Positions 43,783 through 51,285 of a DNA stretch of 64,000 nt are shown here, one piece after another. The notes below the pieces were generated by a model. That model made no database searches. It was not told where the DNA came from and worked only from the letters and a program-made list of their open reading frames with translations. The number at the start of each line of letters is the position of its first letter. Position 1 is the stretch's first letter. Location: the NCBI GenBank assembly GCA_910578735.1, contig CAJTSQ010000002.1, positions 79,517 through 143,516 of the forward strand. Direction: 5' to 3'. A program made the translations under genes and the position numbers. Origin of the DNA: an uncultured Oscillospiraceae bacterium. Its GTDB lineage: Bacteria; Bacillota; Clostridia; Oscillospirales; Oscillospiraceae.

Positions 43783-45549
43783 TTATTTCACCCTCAGCCG
43801 CTTGGCCAGCTCCCCGTCGGGGGTGACCTGGGCGGTCTCATAGGTGGTATAGATAACCATGCCGGGCCGGGCGCCCCCCGGCTTTTTTACATAGCGCACC
43901 GGGGTGTAGTCCACCGGCACCTTGCTGCTGTCCCGGGCCTGGGAGAACCAGGCGGCTAAAACTGCGGCCTCGTTCAGGCTCTGGAGGTCGGGCTGGCCCC
44001 CTTCGGTCCACAGGATGACGTGGGAGCCGTGGATTTTCTGGGTGTGAAACCAGATGTCCCCCTTGCCGGCCAGCTTGCAGGTGAGCAGGTCGTTCTGGCT
44101 GTTGTTCTTGCCCACCGAGATGCGCAGCCCGGCGGTTGACCTGAATTCCATAGGCTTGGAGCTTACCCGCCTGCCCCGGTCCTTGGCCTTGCCGGGGCGG
44201 CGGAGGTAGCCGGTATCTGCCAGCTCCTGGCGAATCTCCGTCAGATCCCGCTCCCCCTCGGCCAGGGAGATGTTCTCCAGCACGCTGTTCAGATAGTCCA
44301 GCTCCTGCCGGCCCTTTTCCAGCTGGATGGTGAGCATCTCCTCCGCCTTTTTGGCCCGGTTGTAGTCCTTGTAATATTTTGCGGCGTTCTGCTGGGGGGT
44401 GAGGAGGGGGTCCAGCCTGATCTCCACCTCTTTTCCTTCCGGGTCATAGAAGTCCGCCGCCCGGAGGCGGGCCATGCCCTTGGACATCTGGTAAAAATTG
44501 CTGGTGAGGATGTCCCCCAGCTGACGCAGCCGGTCCCGGTCCTTTGTGGCGGCCAGCTCCTTCTCCTGGTTGGCGAGTTTCCGTTTGACCCGGTCCCGGG
44601 AATTGGTGACCGTTTTAATCAGGTCCTGCCCACGCTGCCGGATCCGGTCCTGACGCTCCCGCTGCTCAAAGAAGGCGTCCAGCAGAGGGGAAAAGGCGGG
44701 CCAGCGCTCCACCTGGGCGGAGCCCTCATACTGGTTCACTGGGAGGAAGGTAAAATCTTTGGGCCGCCCGTCCATCGACACCATTGTTGGTGTATAGCAG
44801 TTTTCCTTCACGGAATCTTGCAGCTCCTCCAGACAGTCCAGCAATCTTCCCCGCCCCTCCTGGCCCAGGACGTTCAGCCGCACATCGGTGGCCCCGCCGG
44901 CCCGGTGGGCCAGCTCCCGGCAGATGAGGGGGGACAGACCGCCAAAGGTGTCCAGCAGCCACTTGTCCGCCTGGGCCTCCGCCGGTGCGGCGGAGAGCAG
45001 CGCCTCCAATCTGTCCCGGTCTGCGGACAGGGGATTCTCCTTGCCGACGCTTGGGGGGAGGCGGTAAAACATCCCCGGCTGGAGAACCCGGCCAGCGGTG
45101 AGGTCGCCCCCGGTGTGGCGGATGCAGTCCAGGATGCGCCCCTCCCCTTCCAGCAGAATCAGGTTGGTTTTGTGGCTGATGGCCTCCAGCACCAGCCGGC
45201 GCTCCACCCGGTCGCCCAGCTCGTTCAGCGCCTCGAAGCGGAGGGTCGCCACCCGCTCCAGGGGAGTCTGGACGATCTCCAGCAGCCGGGCCCCGGAGAG
45301 GTGCTTGCGCAGCAGCATACAGAACATGGGGGGCTTCTCCGGGTTCTCCAGGGGCAGGGTGGTCAGGTGGAGCCGGGGGTGGGCCGGGTTGGCGGACAGC
45401 AGCAGCCGCACGTTCCCCGCCGCCGGGGAGCGCAGGGCCAGGATGACCTCGTCCCGCCCGGGCTGGTAGATTTTGTCCACCCGGGCCCCGGACAGGGCGG
45501 TATTCAGTTCGTTGATTACGCCGGACAGGCAAAGGGCGTCTAAGGGCAT
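43783..45549 (-). CDS. rqcH: Ribosome quality-control protein RqcH (NFACT)
   Basis: Protein of 588 residues, the usual NFACT size. It has an N-terminal NFACT-N domain (GARVDKIYQPGRDEVILALR, with the conserved DxR), a helix-hairpin-helix region, a long coiled coil (about 300-430) and a C-terminal NFACT-R domain (GKGDIWFHTQKIHGSHVIL). In Bacillus, RqcH binds stalled 50S subunits and adds alanine tails to nascent chains. Older names are FbpA or fibronectin-binding protein. It is followed on the transcript by nothing obvious and preceded by the gene at 45555. Confidence 0.93.
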   Translation of the reverse strand: MPLDALCLSGVINELNTALSGARVDKIYQPGRDEVILALRSPAAGNVRLLLSANPAHPRLHLTTLPLENPEKPPMFCMLLRKHLSGARLLEIVQTPLERVATLRFEALNELGDRVERRLVLEAISHKTNLILLEGEGRILDCIRHTGGDLTAGRVLQPGMFYRLPPSVGKENPLSADRDRLEALLSAAPAEAQADKWLLDTFGGLSPLICRELAHRAGGATDVRLNVLGQEGRGRLLDCLEELQDSVKENCYTPTMVSMDGRPKDFTFLPVNQYEGSAQVERWPAFSPLLDAFFEQRERQDRIRQRGQDLIKTVTNSRDRVKRKLANQEKELAATKDRDRLRQLGDILTSNFYQMSKGMARLRAADFYDPEGKEVEIRLDPLLTPQQNAAKYYKDYNRAKKAEEMLTIQLEKGRQELDYLNSVLENISLAEGERDLTEIRQELADTGYLRRPGKAKDRGRRVSSKPMEFRSTAGLRISVGKNNSQNDLLTCKLAGKGDIWFHTQKIHGSHVILWTEGGQPDLQSLNEAAVLAAWFSQARDSSKVPVDYTPVRYVKKPGGARPGMVIYTTYETAQVTPDGELAKRLRVK

Positions 45550-45554
45550 GGGGA

Positions 45555-45902
45555 TTACCTCCCGTTGATGGTCTGAATCACTTCAATTTTGCCGGAAATG
45601 TGTCGGTTAAATTCCGCCAGGTCCCCAGCGGGAATCCAATACTCCTGGTGGAAGGAGCGGCCCACGGTCTGGACCTGATAGCGGGCTAGAAAGCTGTCGT
45701 CTACCTCAAAGCGGGTGACGTAGCCCTTGAAGCCGGAGGCCAGGTCTCTGGTGTTCCACTTGGAGGCGATTTCAGCGGCGTACTGCTGGTTGAGCACGGG
45801 ATAAAAAATGGGCTGCTCCGGCAGGCGTGGCGGGAAGGAAGTGTATCCGCTTTCAGCAATCAAAGCAAGCTCCTGCGTTCCGACAGGTCGGTATAAAATC
45901 AT
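45555..45902 (-). CDS. ADP-ribosylation/crystallin-J1-like small protein
   Basis: Protein of 115 residues. Its pattern (YRPVGTQELALIAESG, FPPRLPEQPIFYPVLN, YVTRFEVDDSFLARY, YWIPAGDLAEFN) matches the small proteins generally annotated as ADP-ribosylation/crystallin J1. The name comes from database practice; no ADP-ribosyl hydrolase motif is seen. It begins by ATGA overlap with the Mini-III gene and ends 5 bp before rqcH, so the three are one operon. Confidence 0.65.
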   Translation of the reverse strand: MILYRPVGTQELALIAESGYTSFPPRLPEQPIFYPVLNQQYAAEIASKWNTRDLASGFKGYVTRFEVDDSFLARYQVQTVGRSFHQEYWIPAGDLAEFNRHISGKIEVIQTINGR

Positions 45903-46309
45903 TGAGATACCTCCTCCATCATAACCGAAAACAGCTCATTCAGTCGTTCCGTCCGCCCCTGGAGGTAGAGCCAGCCGAACAGGGCCTCCAGGCCGGTGGC
46001 GGTCTGGTACTGGGCCCGGCTGGCGGCTTTGGGAACGGAGTGGGGGGCGGTGTTGCGGCCCCGGCGGAAGACGTCGGCCTCCTCGTCAGAGAGGAGGGGC
46101 TGAACCTTTTCAAACCGCTCCGCCTGGGCGGGGGCGGCCACGTATTTTACCGTAGCCCGGTGGAGGTCCTTGGCCTTGGCCTTGCCGCGGAGCACCAGCC
46201 AAGAGCGGACCATCACCTCATAGACCCCGTCCCCCAGGTGGGCCAGCCCCAGAGAGGACAGGGAGAGTAGGGCATCACGTTCAATATTCAGGTGGAAGTA
46301 GTCGGTCAT
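45899..46309 (-). CDS. mrnC: Mini-ribonuclease III
   Basis: RNase III-like endonuclease without a dsRNA-binding domain, 136 residues. LSSLGLAHLGDGVYEVMVR carries the conserved catalytic Asp, and the C-terminal TGLEALFGWLYLQGRTERL the second acidic region. In Bacillus it matures 23S rRNA. The start at 46309 follows AAGGGAG. Its stop overlaps the next gene by four bases. Confidence 0.9.
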   Translation of the reverse strand: MTDYFHLNIERDALLSLSSLGLAHLGDGVYEVMVRSWLVLRGKAKAKDLHRATVKYVAAPAQAERFEKVQPLLSDEEADVFRRGRNTAPHSVPKAASRAQYQTATGLEALFGWLYLQGRTERLNELFSVMMEEVSQ

Positions 46310-46338
46310 ATCGGGAACTCCCTTCGGAAAGTGGCTTG

Positions 46339-46367
46339 ATTCTATCATATTTTCGCGGAGATGGCAA
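46339..46367 (-). promoter_or_regulatory. Promoter of the mrnC operon
   Basis: On the minus strand TTGCCA, 17 bases, TAGAAT, about 25 bases before the mrnC ATG. Confidence 0.7.
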
Positions 46368-46455
46368 GTAGGGGCCCCCTGCGGGGGTGGCCTAACTCGC
46401 ATTTATTCGGCGCAGGGGCCGCCCTATGCCGTGTCCGCGCCGAACGGGAGGCAGC

Positions 46456-46494
46456 AAAAAAAATCGCCGCGAACGACATGATGTTCACGGCGAT
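46456..46494 (-). terminator. Terminator overlapping the end of the Spo0A-like gene
   Basis: On the minus strand ATCGCCGTGAAC / GTTCGCGGCGAT (one mismatch) is followed by TTTTTTTT. The stop codon of the gene at 46485 lies inside the stem. Confidence 0.85.
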
Positions 46495-46826
46495 ACGGAG
46501 TCCCCTCCGGTGCTTAATGAAGAAACCAGGATAGCCAGCATCTGTGTGGTACGGGGTTTTTCGACTAAACTCCTGCGGGCCAGCTGCTCCAACAGGGGGC
46601 GGTTTTCCCGCCAGATGATTACACTCACGGTTCGGATATTCCGTTCCACCGCTTTCCAGTTTGTTTGATACTGCTTGGCCACCTCTGGATACAGCCACTT
46701 TGTGACCAGAAGGAGCCGGTCAGGCTGTTCCACGCACAGAGAAACCGCATAGGCGGTGTGGAAAAAGCCAGTGTAATTTGCGGTTACGCCCAGTCGATAC
46801 AACAAATCGTATATTTCGTTATACAT
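46485..46826 (-). CDS. Stand-alone Spo0A C-terminal-type DNA-binding protein
   Basis: Protein of 113 residues that matches the effector domain of Spo0A along almost its full length. LGVTANYTGFFHTAYAVSLC corresponds to the LGVPAHIKGY... segment. LVTKWLYPEVAKQYQTNWKAVERNIR corresponds to the VTKxLYPxIAKxxxTTxxxVERAIR recognition region, and VIIWREN to the EVAWSRG turn. No receiver domain precedes it. The ATG at 46826 lies six bases after GGAGG. It lies 22 bp after an XRE-type gene. It may bind 0A-like boxes without phosphorylation control, or compete with Spo0A; both are inferences. Confidence 0.8.
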   Translation of the reverse strand: MYNEIYDLLYRLGVTANYTGFFHTAYAVSLCVEQPDRLLLVTKWLYPEVAKQYQTNWKAVERNIRTVSVIIWRENRPLLEQLARRSLVEKPRTTQMLAILVSSLSTGGDSVSP

Positions 46827-46848
46827 TCTTGCCTCCAAACACGGATGT

Positions 46849-47064
46849 TCACCAGTTGTTTTCGTTCAAGAGGTCCTTTGCTTTAATATTCAACCCAGCG
46901 CTTACTTTTTCCACTGTATCTATTGTCGCAGCTTGTGCTCCCCGTTCCATCTTCCCCCAATACTCACTGCTGATATCGCATTTTGCCGCTGCTTCCTCTT
47001 GGGTCAGGCCTTGGCGCGTCCTATAATATTTCAAGTTCATCCCGAATACTATCCTCAGCACCAT
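46849..47064 (-). CDS. Small XRE-family helix-turn-helix regulator
   Basis: Protein of 71 residues, almost entirely one HTH_3 domain (LKYYRTRQGLTQEEAAAKC, DISSEYWGKMERGAQAATID, TVEKVSAGLNIKAKDLL). The start at 47064 has GGAGG five bases upstream; an internal ATG at 47040 is possible. It is probably co-transcribed with the Spo0A-like gene downstream. Confidence 0.85.
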   Translation of the reverse strand: MVLRIVFGMNLKYYRTRQGLTQEEAAAKCDISSEYWGKMERGAQAATIDTVEKVSAGLNIKAKDLLNENNW

Positions 47065-47360
47065 CCTCCCCTCCGACGCATTTATCGTATAGCTTTTCCC
47101 GGAATTCGTACAGGAATGATAATACTGTTCCTTCCTAGTTTTTCCAATTTCAGCAAAATTTTTTGTTTTATTTTGCCGTAATTATATAAAAATTAGTTTC
47201 ATAGGAGTACCCGGCTGCCCCAAACTCCCGCAGCACGTCAAAAAGGCCCCAATGTTTCACATTGGAGCCTACAGTCTAAAACTATTCAAAAAGTGCCCGC
47301 ACGTTAGCACTACAATCTTCTGCCCTGCGGCTCTTTCACTATCTACAAATATATCTCAAA
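47065..47360. other. AT-rich intergenic region with a minus-strand terminator
   Basis: About 300 bases without a credible gene. A hairpin at 47243-47270 (AGGCTCCAATGT / ACATTGGGGCCT on the minus strand, then TTTTT) terminates the secreted-protein transcript. The remainder would hold the promoter of the XRE gene, but no convincing hexamer pair stood out. Confidence 0.6.
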
Positions 47361-47786
47361 TTATTGGCCTACCTCATAGAAGGTCTGTGACCTAGTATCC
47401 CGCCCCTTTGAATTTTCAGAGAAAATAGTAACAACTATTTTGTAGGCTTCTCCACGTTCAGAGTCACAAAGAATGCTGTTTGCATGGTGATAAATGTTTG
47501 TGTTGCTCATGCCTGGGTAATTTTCCAGTTTAATCTCTGTAAGTACCCAGTCCATATCTACCATCTTATATACTAAGATACTCTCGCAGCCGAGTTTATC
47601 TACATCACCAGGTCCTGTGACAGAAAAGTAAACAGCCATTGCACCAGAGATCGGATTGACCTTCATTTTATACACAGCGATTTGGTCGCTTGCTCTAGTC
47701 TCAGCAGCATGCACTGGAACACATAAGGCAACGATACAAATGATCGAAAGAATAACGGACTGAACCCTTTTGGTCTTCATAGTCAC
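47361..47786 (-). CDS. Secreted protein of the ECF sigma locus
   Basis: Protein of 141 residues with a signal peptide (about 1-27, cleavage near VHA-AET) and a short beta-rich mature part (MAVYFSVTGPGDVDKLGCESILVYK, VVTIFSENSKG). It resembles small clostridial exported proteins of the DUF6147 kind, but I am not sure. It starts 3 bp after the membrane protein gene, so the sigma factor, membrane protein and secreted protein are one operon. Confidence 0.7.
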   Translation of the reverse strand: MTMKTKRVQSVILSIICIVALCVPVHAAETRASDQIAVYKMKVNPISGAMAVYFSVTGPGDVDKLGCESILVYKMVDMDWVLTEIKLENYPGMSNTNIYHHANSILCDSERGEAYKIVVTIFSENSKGRDTRSQTFYEVGQ

Positions 47787-47789
47787 ACC

Positions 47790-48683
47790 TCATTCATTAT
47801 ACATTGATTCAATTATTTCTTTCAACTCGGAGGTTGTTCTATTTGTCACAATATTGTATTCAATTGTGCCAACATACCACGCAACAGTACTATTCCCATT
47901 ATTTTCTAAGTAATAGTGTTTAACATCGCTATATACTCTTGTCTCAACAAGAGAATCGCTCTTTTCATATCGATTAAAAATTATGTCTCCATCTCTATTT
48001 ACACTAAATATAAAATAATCGCGCTCTTGCCTATATATCATTGTGAATTGTAATGTACCATTAACGGGAAAGTAATCTATCATCGGCTTTCCCGCCACAA
48101 ATCCCTCTGGGAACTTGGGAACAATCAGCTCAACGCCGAGCTGATGCATGATTTCCTGAAGTTCTTCAAACTCCTCCGGCACCTGTTCTGAGTCAGGCTC
48201 TATCTCCGATGGCATATAAAATCCAAACTGCTCCGCAGTCCATCTGGCGAACATTTGGACAATGCTGTGGTAGCCAAACACAGGAATTGCGGTCAGCGCA
48301 ACCAGCAAACTAAGGCTTATGGCCGCCAGCAAGCACCTGCGAAAGATTTTGCATTTTTTATACCCAGGGGTCTGTTTTTCCGCCTCGGAAGGAAATATGT
48401 TTTCGTCATCTTCCTCATCAGAGCGATAAATGGAATTTGCGCAGCCATCCTCCATAATGTAGAAGGACTTAAATTCCTCCCAGGCCTGTTCCGAGTCCAG
48501 GGGTTGATAACCTGGCCGCGCCTGCTCTTTTTTGTGTATCACCTCCACGATTGCCATAATATAATCGACATCAGAAGAGCTGCCGTCCGATGCAAGAAAA
48601 TCCCGCTGAAGCAGCGCCTCCAATTCTGGAACGCTTAGATTTTCCAGGTCGTAAGGCAAATTCTTATCATCTTTGCCTATCAT
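47790..48683 (-). CDS. Membrane protein with DUF4367-like extracellular domain, probable anti-sigma factor
   Basis: Protein of 297 residues from the ATG at 48683 (GGAGG eight bases upstream). A cytoplasmic acidic part (1-115) precedes one membrane helix (about 120-142). The outside domain resembles DUF4367 (VELIVPKFPEGFVAGKPMID, YRQERDYFIFSVNRDG). The gene directly follows an ECF sigma gene, the usual place of an anti-sigma factor. The cytoplasmic part lacks the zinc-finger ZAS motif. Confidence 0.7.
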   Translation of the reverse strand: MIGKDDKNLPYDLENLSVPELEALLQRDFLASDGSSSDVDYIMAIVEVIHKKEQARPGYQPLDSEQAWEEFKSFYIMEDGCANSIYRSDEEDDENIFPSEAEKQTPGYKKCKIFRRCLLAAISLSLLVALTAIPVFGYHSIVQMFARWTAEQFGFYMPSEIEPDSEQVPEEFEELQEIMHQLGVELIVPKFPEGFVAGKPMIDYFPVNGTLQFTMIYRQERDYFIFSVNRDGDIIFNRYEKSDSLVETRVYSDVKHYYLENNGNSTVAWYVGTIEYNIVTNRTTSELKEIIESMYNE

Positions 48684-48738
48684 ATGCTTAACCTCCTTCA
48701 TTATATAATGTACTTCCAGCGCCAAAAGTTTACATGCC

Positions 48739-49263
48739 TCAAAAAATTTTTTCCACTAATTTTTCCTTGAGCTTCCGTTTGATCCTATGGACCCGAACTC
48801 CCAGCGCCGATTTTGTGAGGCCCGTTTTCTCGCATAATTCCCGGTATGAGTATCCCGCGACATAAAGACTATACAGCAAATCAAAATCTTCTTTTGACAC
48901 AAGGTTCTTCAGCTCCAGCTCCTCGCTCCTGTCTGGTTCAGCGGGCTCAACGTATAACTGATCGTTCCGGAGCAGTACCTTTGTCCATCTGTTGTCTTCT
49001 TTCAGCAGGTCCTTGATCTTGTACTGAAGCGCTTTGTACAGCCATCCCACCGGTTTCTCGCTGGACAGAACAGTCTTTCTGCGCTCCCAGGCCAGGGCAA
49101 ACAGCTCCTGAACCACATCTTCCGCCCTGTTGAGCGCATCCGGCTTGTCGTCCCTTGCCTTTAAGTATGAGACTGCACATCGAACCAGCTTTTCATACTC
49201 GTTTATATAAATTTTCCGGAAAATTTCCTCTGCTTCCTGATCTGTTCCTGTCCAAATTCCCAT
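48739..49263 (-). CDS. ECF-type RNA polymerase sigma factor
   Basis: Protein of 174 residues with sigma-70 region 2 (YEKLVRCAVSYLK..., AEDVVQELFALAWERR, VGWLYKALQYKIKDLLKE) and region 4 (FDLLYSLYVAGYSYRELCEKTGLTKSALGVRVHRIKRKLKEKL). Regions 1 and 3 are absent, as expected for the ECF group. It is first in an operon with a putative anti-sigma factor and a secreted protein. Target promoters are unknown. Codon use and base composition are more AT-rich than in flanking core genes. Confidence 0.88.
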   Translation of the reverse strand: MGIWTGTDQEAEEIFRKIYINEYEKLVRCAVSYLKARDDKPDALNRAEDVVQELFALAWERRKTVLSSEKPVGWLYKALQYKIKDLLKEDNRWTKVLLRNDQLYVEPAEPDRSEELELKNLVSKEDFDLLYSLYVAGYSYRELCEKTGLTKSALGVRVHRIKRKLKEKLVEKIF

Positions 49264-49396
49264 TCCATCCTGCCACCTTTTCTTCTTGGTAATATTTTAT
49301 ATTTCGACGGAATTTGATTCACTGCCTCATTTATATATATATACCATAAAAATTTCTTTTTGAAAACGTTTTTTAGAAAAAATGTCAAAATATGAG

Positions 49397-49435
49397 AAAA
49401 GGTAAAACCTGCATATAACTACCGTTACATGCAGG
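49397..49435 (-). terminator. Terminator of the tRNA operon
   Basis: On the minus strand CCTGCAT ... ATGCAGG, with an inner GTAAC/GTTAT extension, is followed by TTTTACCTTTT. It lies just beyond tRNA-Cys. Confidence 0.65.
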
Positions 49436-49446
49436 CTTGCCTATCA

Positions 49447-49520
49447 TGGAGGTGCCACCCAGATTTGAACTGGGGGTGGAGCTTTTGCAGAGCTCTGCCT
49501 TACCACTTGGCTATGGCACC
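49447..49520 (-). tRNA. tRNA-Cys (GCA)
   Basis: 74 nt including an encoded CCA. The anticodon loop CTGCAAA between GAGCT and AGCTC gives GCA. The acceptor stem is GGTGCCA/TGGCACC, with discriminator U as expected for Cys. Confidence 0.95.
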
Positions 49521-49593
49521 GTCCTTTTTAGCATATGCGATTTTAAGCAGAATATAACTTGAGAAAAACAGGGCAAAGACTCTTTGCCCTGTT

Positions 49594-49669
49594 TGGAGCG
49601 AGTGACGAGGCTCGAACTCGCTACCTCCACCTTGGCAAGGTGGCGCTCTACCAGATGAGCTACACTCGC
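49594..49669 (-). tRNA. tRNA-Gly (GCC)
   Basis: 76 nt with encoded CCA. Loop TTGCCAA between CCACC and GGTGG gives anticodon GCC. The acceptor GCGAGTG/CACTCGC pairs fully. Confidence 0.95.
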
Positions 49670-49703
49670 ATTGGGGTCCCCCGCAAGTGTGCTTGCGGGG
49701 GGA

Positions 49704-49779
<76 letters not shown>

Positions 49780-49782
49780 GGG

Positions 49783-49859
<77 letters not shown>

Positions 49860-49889
49860 AGGTAGTCCGGGGGAAAAGGGGGGTCGAAA

Positions 49890-49965
49890 TGGTGGGAACA
49901 ACAGGGCTCGAACCTGTGACCCCATGCTTGTAAGGCATGTGCTCTACCAGCTGAGCTATGCTCCC
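49890..49965 (-). tRNA. tRNA-Val (TAC)
   Basis: 76 nt with encoded CCA. Loop CTTACAA between CATGC and GCATG gives anticodon TAC. First gene of the five-tRNA operon. Confidence 0.95.
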
Positions 49966-49997
49966 CGGTCAACCGCCGCACTTGCGACGGCTTGATT

Positions 49998-50026
49998 ATT
50001 ATACAAGACTTGAGCCAGCTTGTCAA
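49998..50026 (-). promoter_or_regulatory. Promoter of the tRNA operon
   Basis: On the minus strand TTGACA, 17 bases, TATAAT: a full consensus promoter about 30 bases before tRNA-Val, as expected for a stable-RNA operon. Confidence 0.88.
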
Positions 50027-50116
50027 CAGGAAAATGAGATTTTTTGCCGATAAATTTTTTTGGCCTCACGTCCGAAAAATTGGCGGGGTTTACCAGCTGC
50101 GTTTTGGCCTGGATTC

Positions 50117-50145
50117 TTGACATTTCCTGGGTTCAATGACATAAT
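50117..50145 (+). promoter_or_regulatory. Promoter of pfkA
   Basis: TTGACA, 17 bases, CATAAT with an extended TGA, about 60 bases before the ATG. Confidence 0.75.
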
Positions 50146-50209
50146 TGTTACAAATCGTACAGCGGGCGGCCCGGATTGCGGGACCGTGAAATACAAGGAG
50201 GTATGTGTT

Positions 50210-51220
50210 ATGAGCAACAGAATCAAACGAATCGGTGTGCTGACCAGCGGCGGAGACGCTCCGGGCATGAACGCGGCTGTCCGAGCCGTGGTCCGCACGG
50301 CCATCGGCAGCGGGATCGAGTGCATCGGCATCCGCCGGGGCTGGAGCGGCCTGATCAGCAGTGACTTTGTCCGGCTGGACAGCAGCAATGTCAGCCACAT
50401 CATCAACCGGGGCGGCACCATCCTGTACACGGCCCGCAGCAAGGAGTTTATGGACGAGGCCGGCCGGGAAAAGGCCATTGGCACCTGCCGGCTGCTGGGG
50501 CTGGACGGCATCGTGGCCATCGGCGGCGACGGCACTTTCCGTGGGGCGCTGGCCCTCTCCCGCCAGGTGGCGGAGCGAGGTCACAAGCTGGACGTGATCG
50601 GCATCCCCGCCACCATCGACAACGACATCGGCTGCTCCTACTACACCATCGGCTTCGACACCGCCTGCAACACGGCCATCGAGTGCATCGACAAGCTGCG
50701 GGACACCATGCAGTCCCACGAGCGCTGCTCTGTGGTGGAGGTCATGGGCCGCCACGCTGGCTACCTGGCCCTGTATGTGGGCACCGCTGTGGGTGCCACC
50801 GCCGTGCTCATTCCCGAGCGTCCCGTGGACTTTGAGCGGGACGTGGTGGAAAAAATCCGCCGGGCCCGGCTGGCCGGCACCACCCACTACATGGTGGTGG
50901 TGGCCGAGGGCGCGGGCAGCGCCTTTGAGATCGCCGAACGCATCCACGAGGAGATCGGAATTGATCCCCGGGTCACCGTCCCCGGGCACATCCAGCGGGG
51001 CGGCTCCCCCTCCGCCCGGGACCGGGAGACGGCCAGCCGCATGGGCTATATGGCGGTCAACACCCTGATAGAGGGCAAGGGCAACCGGGTCATCGCGGTG
51101 CAGAGAGGCCACTTGACAGACTTGGACATGGAGGAGGCCCTGTCCATGACCAAGGAGTTCGATATGAGCCTGTACACCGTGCTGGAAGCGGTGACCAACG
51201 GCGGAACCCTGAACCTGTAA
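50210..51220 (+). CDS. pfkA: ATP-dependent 6-phosphofructokinase
   Basis: Glycolytic kinase of 336 residues, slightly longer than the 320 of Bacillus PfkA. Visible: the ATP site GVLTSGGDAPGMNA, the GGDGTF motif, the catalytic TIDND, the substrate loop VEVMGRHAGYLA, and GHIQRGGSPSARDRE with its fructose-phosphate ligands. The Gly in GGDGTF at the position that separates ATP- from pyrophosphate-using enzymes supports ATP. The start at 50210 follows AAGGAGG. Monocistronic. Confidence 0.93.
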   Translation: MSNRIKRIGVLTSGGDAPGMNAAVRAVVRTAIGSGIECIGIRRGWSGLISSDFVRLDSSNVSHIINRGGTILYTARSKEFMDEAGREKAIGTCRLLGLDGIVAIGGDGTFRGALALSRQVAERGHKLDVIGIPATIDNDIGCSYYTIGFDTACNTAIECIDKLRDTMQSHERCSVVEVMGRHAGYLALYVGTAVGATAVLIPERPVDFERDVVEKIRRARLAGTTHYMVVVAEGAGSAFEIAERIHEEIGIDPRVTVPGHIQRGGSPSARDRETASRMGYMAVNTLIEGKGNRVIAVQRGHLTDLDMEEALSMTKEFDMSLYTVLEAVTNGGTLNL

Positions 51221-51229
51221 GAACACAGC

Positions 51230-51264
51230 GCCCGGACGGAAATTCCGTCCGGGCTTCCTTTTTT
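51230..51264 (+). terminator. Terminator of pfkA
   Basis: A GCCCGGACGG / CCGTCCGGGC stem with an AAATT loop is followed by TTCCTTTTTT. Confidence 0.9.
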
Positions 51265-51285
51265 ACGGGCGGATGATATCCGCCT

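Noticed and set aside
49203..49388. Short upstream frame before the ECF sigma gene
   Set aside because: It overlaps the sigma gene in another frame, has AT-rich composition and lacks a ribosome site; probably leader sequence.
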